The notes below the pieces were generated by a model. It ran no database searches and was not told where the DNA came from. It worked only from the letters and a program-made list of their open reading frames with translations. A stretch of DNA of 64,000 nucleotides. Source: Duganella flavida (GTDB lineage Bacteria > Pseudomonadota > Gammaproteobacteria > Burkholderiales > Burkholderiaceae_D). The position numbers and the translations under genes are program-made. This document shows positions 54,553 through 62,382 of this stretch, piece by piece. The stretch covers positions 62,001 through 126,000 of the forward strand of contig NZ_WWCN01000003.1 in the NCBI RefSeq assembly GCF_009857445.1, written 5' to 3'. How positions within the stretch are numbered: the stretch's first letter is position 1; each line of letters opens with the position of its first letter.

Positions 54553-55887
54553 TTAAGCTTTTTTAACGCCCAACTTATAGCCGATGGCCAGTACCACCAT
54601 CCATGCCGGGATCAGGTAGACCGACAGTTGCAGGTCCGGTGTCAAATACATCACCACCAGGATCGCGGCCAGGAAGCCGAGGCACAGGTAGTTGGTGAGC
54701 GGGTAGCCGAGGCTCTGGAATTGGGTTGCTTGTCCGGACGCCTTCTTCTGCGCGCGGAAACGCAGGTGGATCCAGCTGATCAAGCCCCAGTTAATGATCA
54801 GGGCCGAGACCACAAGTCCCATCAGGAAACCGAAGGCCTTGGCCGGCATGAAGTAGTTGACCACGACGCAGATGCCGGTCGCCACGGCCGACACGCCCAA
54901 CGCCGTCAGCGGCACGCCGCGCGCATTGAGTTTCAGGAGCGATTGCGGCGCGTTGCCTTGCTTGGCCAGGCCGTACAGCATGCGGGTGTTCGAATACACG
55001 CCGCTGTTGTAGACCGACAGCGCGGCCGTCAGCACCACCACATTCAGCGCGTGCGCCACCACATTGCTGTTCAGCGCATGGAAGATCAGCACGAACGGGC
55101 TGCCGCTGGTGACCACTTTCTCCCATGGGTACAGCGACAACAGGATGCCGAGTGCGCCGATGTAGAAGATCAGGATGCGGTAGATGGCCTGATTGGTGGC
55201 CTTCGGAATGGTCTCCGATGGATTGTCCGCTTCAGCAGCGGTAATGCCGATCAGTTCCAGCCCGCCGAAGGAGAACATGATGACGGCCATCGCCATCACC
55301 AGTCCACTGACGCCATGCGGGAAGAAGCCGCCGTGCTGCCACAGGTTGGCCACCGTGGCCTGCGGGCCGGCGTCGCCGGAGATGAGCAGGTAAGCGCCGA
55401 ACAAGATCATGCCGACAATCGCCAGCACTTTAATGATCGCGAACCAGAACTCCATCTCGCCGAAAGCCTTCACATTAAACAGGCTGATGGCGTTGATGAT
55501 GACGAAGAAGACCAGTGCCGACATCCAGGTTGGCACCGCAGGCCACCAGTACTGGACGTAGATGCCGACCGCCGACAGCTCGGCCATGCTGACCAGCACA
55601 TACAGGACCCAGTAATTCCAGCCTGCCATGAAGCCGGCCCAGTGGCCGCAGTATTTATCGGCGAAGTAGCTGAATGAACCGGCTACCGGCTCGTCCACCA
55701 CCATCTCGCCCAACTGGCGCATGATGAAGAAGGCGATCAGCCCGGCCACGCCATAGCCAAGCAGCACGGATGGACCGGCCATCTGGATCGTCTGCGCGAT
55801 GCCGAGAAACAGGCCTGTGCCGATGGCGCCGCCCAGCGCGATTAACTGAATGTGCCGGCTTTTCAGGCCGCGCTTTAGTTCACTCAT
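54553..55887 (-). CDS. AroP/PheP-like aromatic amino acid permease
   Basis: Inner-membrane amino acid/proton symporter of 444 residues with about 12 helices. The N-terminus LKRGLKSRHIQLIALGGAIGTGLFLG and the segment MRQLGEMVVDEPVAGSFSYFADKY closely resemble E. coli AroP and PheP, as does NVKAFGEMEFWFAIIKVLAIVGMILFGA. Substrates are therefore likely Phe, Tyr or Trp, though other amino acids are possible for this group. Last gene of the operon RidA-dipeptidase-amidohydrolase-permease, 41 bases after the amidohydrolase stop. Confidence 0.88.
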   Translation of the reverse strand: MSELKRGLKSRHIQLIALGGAIGTGLFLGIAQTIQMAGPSVLLGYGVAGLIAFFIMRQLGEMVVDEPVAGSFSYFADKYCGHWAGFMAGWNYWVLYVLVSMAELSAVGIYVQYWWPAVPTWMSALVFFVIINAISLFNVKAFGEMEFWFAIIKVLAIVGMILFGAYLLISGDAGPQATVANLWQHGGFFPHGVSGLVMAMAVIMFSFGGLELIGITAAEADNPSETIPKATNQAIYRILIFYIGALGILLSLYPWEKVVTSGSPFVLIFHALNSNVVAHALNVVVLTAALSVYNSGVYSNTRMLYGLAKQGNAPQSLLKLNARGVPLTALGVSAVATGICVVVNYFMPAKAFGFLMGLVVSALIINWGLISWIHLRFRAQKKASGQATQFQSLGYPLTNYLCLGFLAAILVVMYLTPDLQLSVYLIPAWMVVLAIGYKLGVKKA

Positions 55888-55928
55888 CTGCTTACCTATG
55901 CAAGATCAAAAATTGATTCTCGCATAAC

Positions 55929-57284
55929 TTAGTCTTCGTGCACAGGTAATGGCGTGAACTTGTAATCAGCGCGCGCGAACTCGTGACCGCGCTTGACCGT
56001 CAACACCACCGAGCGCACGTTGCCCACATCTTGCAGCGGATCCTTCTGCAGGAAAACCATATTGGCGTACTTGCCCGTTTCCAGCGTGCCGAATTCCTTC
56101 TGCTTGCCCAGCGCTTGCGCGGCGTTGGCGGTAGCAGCGATGATGGCCTCTTGCGGTGTGAAACCAGCATACTTCACCAGCTTTTCCAGCTCATGGTCCA
56201 CTACCGGGAATGGATCATCGCCGGTGTTGTCGCTGTCCGTGCCGGCGATGATCTTGATGCCGGCTTTGTGCATGGCGCGGGTGATGTCGCCTGCCAGTTC
56301 GATGTGGCAGTGCGGGCCGTCGGTCTTGTACACGCTCAGGGTGGCGTCCATGAGGGTGCCGGATTTGGCCAGCGCGGCGATATATTTCTTGATGCCCGGG
56401 TCTTCGGCGGTAAGGCCTTCATACGATGGCTCACCGGTATGGCCGTAGGCTGATTTTCCTGCTTCGCGCACGTGGCGCGCGATCATGCAGACGTGCGATA
56501 CCGAGGTCGCACCCAGCGAATCGTAAGGCGAGGCAGGGTATACCTGCATGTGGGTCCAGACCGGGAAGTCCTGCGCCCGGGCTTCGGCAATCAGCTTGCG
56601 CACCAAGGTGCCGGGAAGGTTGGCGTAGATTTTCATGCCGGTGGCGCCGGTGCCGCGCGCCTGCGCGATGGCCAACGGCAGCTTGGTCTTATCGTCCACT
56701 GCGTACAGCCAAGGCACGGTGCCCGGCTGGGTGCCCAGTGCCGCGACGACGGTGCGTGGGTCTTTGAAGAAGCTGGGCCCGGCCACCAGCGACGCATAGA
56801 ATACGTCCGGCGACGGGATGCGGTTCAGCAGCGCGTCGCGCGACAGGCCTGCCAGTTCGCGGGCATCGCCGGCCATGTCGCGCACGCCTGTGACGCCGCC
56901 GTAGATATTGCGCTTCAATTCAGCTTCGGCGTAAGGGCGGTCCGGATTGGTGGCGTAGTGAACGTGCGAGTCGATCAGGCCTGGCACCACGTACTGGCCT
57001 GCCACGTCGACCACGCGCGCACCGTCGGTTTGCTGGGCGGTCAACTGGGTGGCAGGCAGCACGGCTTCGATACGGTCATCCTTGACGATGATGGCCATGC
57101 CGGCGCGCGGCGCTGCAGTGGTGCCGTCAATCAGCGTGGCGCCGCGATAGATCACGCGGCCCAGCGCCTTGCCATTCAATTTATCGAGACGTTCCTGCTG
57201 GACGTTGGCTTTTGGCTTTTCTTCGGCTGCGTAGGCGGTCGCGCACAATGCGGCGATGATGAATGCTGCGTACTTCAATTTCAT
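55929..57284 (-). CDS. Exported metal-dependent amidohydrolase
   Basis: Amidohydrolase-superfamily protein of 451 residues with a signal peptide (MKLKYAAFIIAALCATAYA), so periplasmic. The TIM-barrel metal motif is DSHVHY with His107 and His109. Later metal-site candidates are WTHMQVYPA, SVSHVCMIARH and the Asp in AGTDSDNTG. The closing beta-domain (GTLETGKYANMVFLQKDPL) is typical. Relatives include imidazolonepropionase-like and Xaa-Pro dipeptidase-like enzymes, and the substrate may be an N-blocked or cyclic amino acid. The gene begins one base after the dipeptidase stop. Confidence 0.87.
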   Translation of the reverse strand: MKLKYAAFIIAALCATAYAAEEKPKANVQQERLDKLNGKALGRVIYRGATLIDGTTAAPRAGMAIIVKDDRIEAVLPATQLTAQQTDGARVVDVAGQYVVPGLIDSHVHYATNPDRPYAEAELKRNIYGGVTGVRDMAGDARELAGLSRDALLNRIPSPDVFYASLVAGPSFFKDPRTVVAALGTQPGTVPWLYAVDDKTKLPLAIAQARGTGATGMKIYANLPGTLVRKLIAEARAQDFPVWTHMQVYPASPYDSLGATSVSHVCMIARHVREAGKSAYGHTGEPSYEGLTAEDPGIKKYIAALAKSGTLMDATLSVYKTDGPHCHIELAGDITRAMHKAGIKIIAGTDSDNTGDDPFPVVDHELEKLVKYAGFTPQEAIIAATANAAQALGKQKEFGTLETGKYANMVFLQKDPLQDVGNVRSVVLTVKRGHEFARADYKFTPLPVHED

Positions 57285-57285
57285 A

Positions 57286-58425
57286 TTAGCTCCATACTCC
57301 GTCGGCTACGCGCAGGAAGTTCGCGCCGAGGATTTTTTCAATGCGGCTGCTGCTGTGTCCACGTTTGGTCAGCAGGTCTGCCAGTTTCCAGAATTTGTCC
57401 CTGCCCACCAGGTCCGGCAGGAAAGGCACGATGTCCGGGCGTTCGCCCGGCGCGCTGATGCCGGCTGCGCGGCGCTGGCGCACTTCGTCTTCCAGCCCTT
57501 TCATGTAGGAGGCCATGTCGTCGATCTGCGGCACGGTGCCGTCGGTGCCGAAGCCTACGTGGTCTTCGCCGCAAATATTGATGGCGTGTTCGATGTGCGC
57601 GATCAGGTCCGCCGCCATCGGCTGGCGTCCAACGGCCAGGAATGGCATGGAGTAGATGCCGACAAAGCCGCCTTTCTCGGCAACCAGGCGCAGTTCCTTG
57701 TCCGTTTTATTGCGCGGCAGGTCGGCCACCGCGCGGCAGCCGGTGTGGCTAATGATGATCGGCGACTTGGATGCGGCGGCGGCATCGAGACAAATTTGTT
57801 CGCCGCTGTGGCTCAGGTCCACGAGGATGTGGTTGCGGTTCAGTTCCGCCACCACCTCGTAGCCGAACGGCGTCAGGCCTTTGTTGGTGGGAACGGTGGA
57901 GCCGTCGCCCAGCTGGTTCGGGCCGTTGTAGGTTAGCTGGATCACGCGCACGCCGCCCTTGGCGAAAACTTCCACGCGGCGCGCGTCCTTGCCCATCATG
58001 ACCGCGTTCTGGAAACCGAGAATCACGCCAAGGCGGCCTTCTGTTTGCGCGCGCTTGATGTCGGCGGCGCTGCGCACCAGTAGCAGGTCGGCGGATTTTT
58101 TCTGAATCAGGGCATTCCACGCGTGGACGTCGGCCAGCGACTTTTCATACGGATCGCCTTCGCCGAACACATAGCCGATGGTCATATTGAAGGCATTCAG
58201 GCCGGAGGCCTTGGCGTCGGCCAGCGCGCGCGCATCGATGCCGAAGTCGTAGGTGGCGCTGTCGCGTTGCACGGCGGGCAAGTTGATGTTGTCGATGTTA
58301 CCCAGCGCGTCGATGATCAGCGGGCGCTTTTCGCGCAGGGACGGCGAGGCGGCAAAGGCAGGGAGGCCGAATGTGGCAAGGCTGGCAGCGGCGGCGCTGT
58401 GCAGGAAGGTGCGGCGGTCGGTCAT
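57286..58425 (-). CDS. Tat-exported membrane dipeptidase (M19, renal dipeptidase family)
   Basis: Zinc dipeptidase of 379 residues from the ATG at 58425. A twin-arginine signal (TDRRTFLHSAAAASLATFGLPAFA, Arg4-Arg5) directs folded export. M19 motifs follow: GVILGFQNAVMMG, VRVIQLTYNGPNQLGDG, ILVDLSHSGEQ, PIIISHTGCRAVAD and DHVGFGTDGT, which hold the zinc-binding His, Glu and Asp residues. The usual N-terminal DxH of the M19 family appears as IDALGNID, so one zinc ligand may be altered. Family enzymes cleave dipeptides, including those with D- or dehydro-amino acids at the C-side. Confidence 0.88.
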   Translation of the reverse strand: MTDRRTFLHSAAAASLATFGLPAFAASPSLREKRPLIIDALGNIDNINLPAVQRDSATYDFGIDARALADAKASGLNAFNMTIGYVFGEGDPYEKSLADVHAWNALIQKKSADLLLVRSAADIKRAQTEGRLGVILGFQNAVMMGKDARRVEVFAKGGVRVIQLTYNGPNQLGDGSTVPTNKGLTPFGYEVVAELNRNHILVDLSHSGEQICLDAAAASKSPIIISHTGCRAVADLPRNKTDKELRLVAEKGGFVGIYSMPFLAVGRQPMAADLIAHIEHAINICGEDHVGFGTDGTVPQIDDMASYMKGLEDEVRQRRAAGISAPGERPDIVPFLPDLVGRDKFWKLADLLTKRGHSSSRIEKILGANFLRVADGVWS

Positions 58426-58435
58426 GTGGTAGTCC

Positions 58436-58882
58436 TTATTTATTGACAGGCGCGTAAGCCATGCATTCCACTTCAACCTCGCCGCCCAGTGCGAGGCCGT
58501 TGGCGCCGAACGCGCTGCGTGCGGGCAGGTGGCCCGGCTTGAAGTAGCTCGCATACACTTTGTTGAAGTCCGCCCACTTGCCCATGTCGGCGATCATGAT
58601 GGTGCACTTGACGACGTTGTCCATGCCGAGACCCATGCCCTTCAGGATGTCGGCCACGTTGTCCATCGCCTTGCGCGACTGTGCTTCAAAGCCGCCTGGC
58701 ACCAGGCCCTTGTCGTCTGTGCCCATCTGGCCGGACAGGTAGACGAAATCGCCGGCGCGCACGGCCAGCGAGAATGGACGTCCCGGCGGATTGCCCTTGT
58801 TGTAGAACTCCGCGTCGGCGGCGTGGGTGAGGCCTGCGCTAGCCAGCAGCGCCAAGGCGGCGGTGAGGTGTTTGAATGTCAT
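58436..58882 (-). CDS. RidA-family protein with a signal peptide
   Basis: Protein of 148 residues of the RidA/YjgF family, whose members hydrolyse reactive enamines and imines. Unusually it starts with a signal peptide (MTFKHLTAALALLASAGLTHA), so it should act in the periplasm. Arg122 (PARSAFG) and Glu137 (GEVEVEC) are 15 residues apart, as are the active-site Arg105 and Glu120 of E. coli RidA. First gene of the four-gene operon, divergent from the DauR-like regulator with paired dyads in between; the next gene starts 10 bases after its stop. Confidence 0.92.
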   Translation of the reverse strand: MTFKHLTAALALLASAGLTHAADAEFYNKGNPPGRPFSLAVRAGDFVYLSGQMGTDDKGLVPGGFEAQSRKAMDNVADILKGMGLGMDNVVKCTIMIADMGKWADFNKVYASYFKPGHLPARSAFGANGLALGGEVEVECMAYAPVNK

Positions 58883-58909
58883 GGCGTTCTCCTTTGTCGC
58901 GAAAAATTA

Positions 58910-58961
58910 TAAACAGTTTGTTTAAAAATGGGAAAATAAACGCATGAATCAACAATTTGTT
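58910..58961. promoter_or_regulatory. Two related dyads between the RidA operon and its regulator
   Basis: TAAACA-GTT-TGTTTA (58910-58924) and AACAATTTGTT (58951-58961) share the core AACARTTTGTT, 39 bases apart, close to four helical turns. They occupy the 87-base divergent gap. The spacing would let two dimers bind the same DNA face. Control by the adjacent DauR-like regulator is inferred. Confidence 0.6.
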
Positions 58962-58969
58962 AAAACTCG

Positions 58970-59671
58970 ATGAAAAAAGTTTCAGTGGCGGGCGAGCGCG
59001 TCGCCGTGATCAATGCCTTGCGGCCGGTGGTGCCCATGTTGGCGGCAATGGCAGGGCCGCATCTGGAAGTGGTGCTGCATGATGTGAACAAGCCTGAGAA
59101 CTCGGTGATCGCGATTGCGAACGGCCATATCTCGGGGCGCAGCGTCGGCAGCTCGGTGCTGGAAGGGCCGCAGAATGATCGCGGCTTTGCGGCGGCGACG
59201 CGCATCAAATCGCCAGATGGCGCGGTGCACAGCCTCGTTGAAGATTATGTGACGGTGACCAGCGATGGGCGAGAACTGCGCTCGGCATCGGCGATTTTTC
59301 GCGACGCGAGCGGCGAACCGTTTGCGACCTTGTGTCTGAACGTGGACATGTCTGGTTTCCAGGCGGCGCATGGCTGGCTGTCGCAGATGTTGAAGCCAAT
59401 GGTGGTGGCCGTGGCGCCGGCCGCACCGCTTGCGCCGCCTGAGTCGCAGATGGATACGCTGATGCAGGAGATTATCAGCGAAGCAGTGGGCCCAGGTGGC
59501 AGCGCCGAGACCATGAAGCGCGAGGAGAAAATCCAGGCCGTTGGCGCCATGCAGCGGCGCGGCCTGTTCATCGTCAAGGGTGGCGTGGAGCGGGCGGCGG
59601 CGGCACTCGGCGTGTCGCGCTTCACGGTCTACAACTACATGGAGCAGTTGCGCCGCCGCGAGCTGGAATGA
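58970..59671 (+). CDS. YheO/DauR-type transcriptional regulator
   Basis: Regulator of 233 residues. The N-terminal YheO-like PAS sensor domain (about 15-125) contains GPHLEVVLHDVNKPENSVIAIANGHISGRSVGS. A C-terminal helix-turn-helix (about 185-230, GAMQRRGLFIVKGGVERAAAALGVSRFTVYNYMEQL) belongs to the HTH_22 class. DauR in Pseudomonas represses D-arginine utilisation genes; the position here suggests control of the RidA-dipeptidase-amidohydrolase-permease operon. The transporter gene on the other strand ends three bases after its stop. Confidence 0.88.
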   Translation: MKKVSVAGERVAVINALRPVVPMLAAMAGPHLEVVLHDVNKPENSVIAIANGHISGRSVGSSVLEGPQNDRGFAAATRIKSPDGAVHSLVEDYVTVTSDGRELRSASAIFRDASGEPFATLCLNVDMSGFQAAHGWLSQMLKPMVVAVAPAAPLAPPESQMDTLMQEIISEAVGPGGSAETMKREEKIQAVGAMQRRGLFIVKGGVERAAAALGVSRFTVYNYMEQLRRRELE

Positions 59672-59674
59672 CTG

Positions 59675-61057
59675 CTACTGCCAGTTCATTAAACAAGGCG
59701 GTATAATGAGTAGCATGGCCAGGATGGCATAGACGATTTGCAGCGGCACCATCCACTTGGCCCACGTCAGCCAGGGGATGCGCGCCAGTGCCAGCACGCC
59801 GACGGTGATGCCGGAGGTAGGGATCATCGGCGTGGTGAATTCGCCGAACTGGTAGGCCAGTACTGCCGTTTGCCGCGACACGCCGACGAGGTCCGCCAGC
59901 GGCGCCATGATCGGCATGGTCAGCGCAGCTTGTCCGCTGCCGGAGTGAATGAAGAAGTTGATTACGCTCTGCATCACAAACATTTTCTGCGCCGCGAACA
60001 CGGGACTGGATGACGCCACCAGCGGCATCAGCGCATGCAGCATGGTGTCGATGATGTGGGCGTCGCGCGCCAGTACCATCGCGGCGCGGGCCAGTGCGAT
60101 GACCAATGCGGTGCCGACCAGATCGCGCGCGCCTTGCACGAAGGCGGCTACCAGCGTGTCTGAATCCAGCTTGCCGGCGACGCCCACCACTATCGCCATC
60201 GCCAAAAATAGTGCGGCAATTTCCTCGATAAACCAGCCGTAGCGCACCACGCCCACTACCATCGCAGCCAACGTGCCGGCGAAGATCCACAGTACCAGCC
60301 GATGCGTGCGCGTCAGCGATGAATGATGGTCGGCCGGCATGGCGCTGCGTTTTTCTTCGTCCAGCGCGTAGGTCGGGCTGCGTTGTGGATAGGCTTTGAT
60401 GCGTGCTGCGTACCACATCAGGAACACGATGGTGGCGGCAGTCGCGAGAGCCCACACCAGCAGCCGGTAGCCAATCCCCGAAAACACCGGTATGCCCGCA
60501 ATGCCTTGCGCGATGCCGACATTGAAGGGATTCAGGAACGCCGCAGCAAAACCAACCTGCGAACCGACGAACGGAATCGCCACGCCAACCACCGAGTCAT
60601 AGCCCAGCGCCAGCGCTAACGGCACAAACAACAGCACGAATGGAATGGCTTCCTCGTTCATGCCAAAAGTCGCGCCGCCCAACGAGAACATGGTGACGAA
60701 CACCGGTATCAGTGCGGCACGTACCGCCGGCGACTGCCGATGCGCTCGGGCGATGCTGCGGATTAACGCTTCAATCGCCTCGGTCTTTTGCAGCACCGCG
60801 AAGGCGCCGCCGACGATCAGCACAAATCCGATGATCAGCGACGCTTCGGTAAAGCCCTTGATCGGCGCGATCAGCAGCTGCACCGGGCCTTGCGGTGCGG
60901 CTGCCACGTACTGGAAGCTGGCAGGATCGACCAGCTGTTTGCCATCCACTGTGTGCGTTTCGTAGCGGCCGCCCGGCACCAGCCAGGTCGCCGCCGCAAT
61001 CAGCACCAATATTGCGAACAGCAGCACAAAGGTGTGCGGTAGTTTGAGTTTTTTCAT
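59675..61057 (-). CDS. YfcC-family membrane transporter
   Basis: Inner-membrane carrier of 460 residues from the ATG at 61057, with about 12 hydrophobic segments. Motifs FVLLFAILVLIAAATWLVPGGRYE, SLGGATFGMNEEAIPF and FFIHSGSGQAALTMPIMAPLADLVGVSRQTAVLAYQFGE are typical of the YfcC/ArcD-related group, which moves amino acids, ornithine or small peptides. The start lies two bases after the stop of the deacylase gene, so the two are co-transcribed. An open frame running far upstream overlaps the deacylase gene and is rejected. Confidence 0.86.
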   Translation of the reverse strand: MKKLKLPHTFVLLFAILVLIAAATWLVPGGRYETHTVDGKQLVDPASFQYVAAAPQGPVQLLIAPIKGFTEASLIIGFVLIVGGAFAVLQKTEAIEALIRSIARAHRQSPAVRAALIPVFVTMFSLGGATFGMNEEAIPFVLLFVPLALALGYDSVVGVAIPFVGSQVGFAAAFLNPFNVGIAQGIAGIPVFSGIGYRLLVWALATAATIVFLMWYAARIKAYPQRSPTYALDEEKRSAMPADHHSSLTRTHRLVLWIFAGTLAAMVVGVVRYGWFIEEIAALFLAMAIVVGVAGKLDSDTLVAAFVQGARDLVGTALVIALARAAMVLARDAHIIDTMLHALMPLVASSSPVFAAQKMFVMQSVINFFIHSGSGQAALTMPIMAPLADLVGVSRQTAVLAYQFGEFTTPMIPTSGITVGVLALARIPWLTWAKWMVPLQIVYAILAMLLIIPPCLMNWQ

Positions 61058-61059
61058 GG

Positions 61060-62178
61060 TCAGAGGCTCAGAAGTTTGCCTTCGCGGAAAGCCGTGCGGC
61101 CTGCGATTTTGCCGATGTTCATACCGCGCAGGACGTGGCGGAAAGCGCTGCGCGCGAAGAATACGCCTGCCGTTCCAGCCCGTACCTGGCTGCTTGCGCC
61201 GCTGACTGGATCGATTAGCTCCGCGATCACGCTGCCGGCTTCCACGCGGTCGCCCAAGGCTTTGCGGTACAGCAGCACGCCGGCCTGCGGCGCCAGCAAA
61301 GGCTGCACGGCTTCCAGCGCGCTGGCTGCACATAGTGGCGGTGGAAGTGGATTTTCATGCTCAAGTTCCAGCATGCCGTTCAGGGCGAGATAACGCAGGA
61401 TGGCTTCCGCGTCGGCGTCGGCCAGCTGCTCGCTGACATCGCGCTCGCCGCGTAATTCGATGGTGGCGGCGATGCAGGCTGCCGGTATCGGATGACGGCC
61501 GGCGAAATGCTGCGCCAGTTCCCACCACAGACGGCTGCAGGCCTCGTCGAATGGTTCGCCGCCGGATTCGGTAGTCAGCAGCGTAGCGTGCGATTGCATC
61601 AGCGACGACAGCGGTGCAATGGCTGCCGCCAAAGGCGTGCCGCTGTAGATGTGCAGCACCGCCTCGTTATCGCAATGCAGGTCCAGCACGATGTCGGCGC
61701 CGATGGCGAGTTCCAGCAGTGTCTTTTTCAGTGTTTCGGCGTCATCTGCCGGGCGCCACTCAGCCAGTGAGGCGCGTGCGTGGCGGCGGATGATGCGGAC
61801 GTTGGCGGCTGCGTCGTCGCCCAGTTCACCTTCCAGCGTTTGTTTTAGTTCCCCGGCCACGTGCTTGTAAGCGCGGTTGAAATTGACGCCGGTACGCAGG
61901 TCGAAGCGGCCAAACGGCGTGCCGTGTACCGCCTGCGACAGACCGATCGGATTGGCGGCGGGGACCAGCACGATCTCCGCCCGCAGCTTGCCTTCGCTCT
62001 CCAGCGCCGACAACCGGCGACGCAGGAATTGCGCCACCAGCATCCCTGGCACCTCGTCGGCATGCAGCGACGCCTGGATGTAGACGCGCTTTTCAGCTGC
62101 GGGGCCGAAGTGAAAACTATGCAGCTCATAGGCAGCGCTGCTGTGCGGCGCCGAAATCGGATGTTTTTGCACTCTCAT
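61060..62178 (-). CDS. Succinylglutamate desuccinylase / aspartoacylase family deacylase
   Basis: Zinc deacylase-like protein of 372 residues in the M14-related AstE/ASPA family. Zinc ligands are His39 and Glu42 in SLHADEVPG and His168 in DLHCDNEAVLH. NPIGLSQAVHG and NRAY match the substrate-binding region. The C-terminal about 70 residues (LLAPQAGVLLYRKALGDRVEAGSVIAEL) form a lipoyl-like beta-barrel found in many of these proteins. It would remove an acyl group from an N-acyl amino acid, or cleave a terminal residue. It lacks a signal peptide. Divergent from rpiR. Confidence 0.88.
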   Translation of the reverse strand: MRVQKHPISAPHSSAAYELHSFHFGPAAEKRVYIQASLHADEVPGMLVAQFLRRRLSALESEGKLRAEIVLVPAANPIGLSQAVHGTPFGRFDLRTGVNFNRAYKHVAGELKQTLEGELGDDAAANVRIIRRHARASLAEWRPADDAETLKKTLLELAIGADIVLDLHCDNEAVLHIYSGTPLAAAIAPLSSLMQSHATLLTTESGGEPFDEACSRLWWELAQHFAGRHPIPAACIAATIELRGERDVSEQLADADAEAILRYLALNGMLELEHENPLPPPLCAASALEAVQPLLAPQAGVLLYRKALGDRVEAGSVIAELIDPVSGASSQVRAGTAGVFFARSAFRHVLRGMNIGKIAGRTAFREGKLLSL

Positions 62179-62238
62179 GGTGATGGGCCGCCCCGGTTTG
62201 GGGCGCGATGGTTGGGATGCGGTCGATTATGTATCGCA

Positions 62239-62360
62239 ATTTACACAAAGTAAATCGATGTAAGCAAATTTACAGAAAGTTGTTGAGTTTTGTTTTTGGC
62301 GTTGCTAAAGTTGCCTGCAAATAGGATTCCAAATTTTCCGGAAATGTAAGTATGCTTACA
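62239..62360. promoter_or_regulatory. Three RpiR-type operator candidates in the deacylase/rpiR gap
   Basis: ATTTAC-ACAAA-GTAAAT (62239-62255), TGTAA-GCAAAT-TTACA (62259-62274) and TGTAAG-TATG-CTTACA (62345-62360) lie in a 204-base AT-rich gap. The last two are 16-base palindromes with identical TGTAA/TTACA ends, similar to the site type known for HexR, an RpiR-family protein. The first two flank the deacylase promoter region, the third the rpiR promoter, which would allow looping and autoregulation. Confidence 0.65.
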
Positions 62361-62382
62361 CCTTTCGGAAAAGGAGAGCTGC

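Noticed and set aside
61058..61333. Longer start for the YfcC-family carrier
   Set aside because: The extension lies inside the deacylase gene and is Arg-rich; the ATG at 61057 begins a normal membrane protein.
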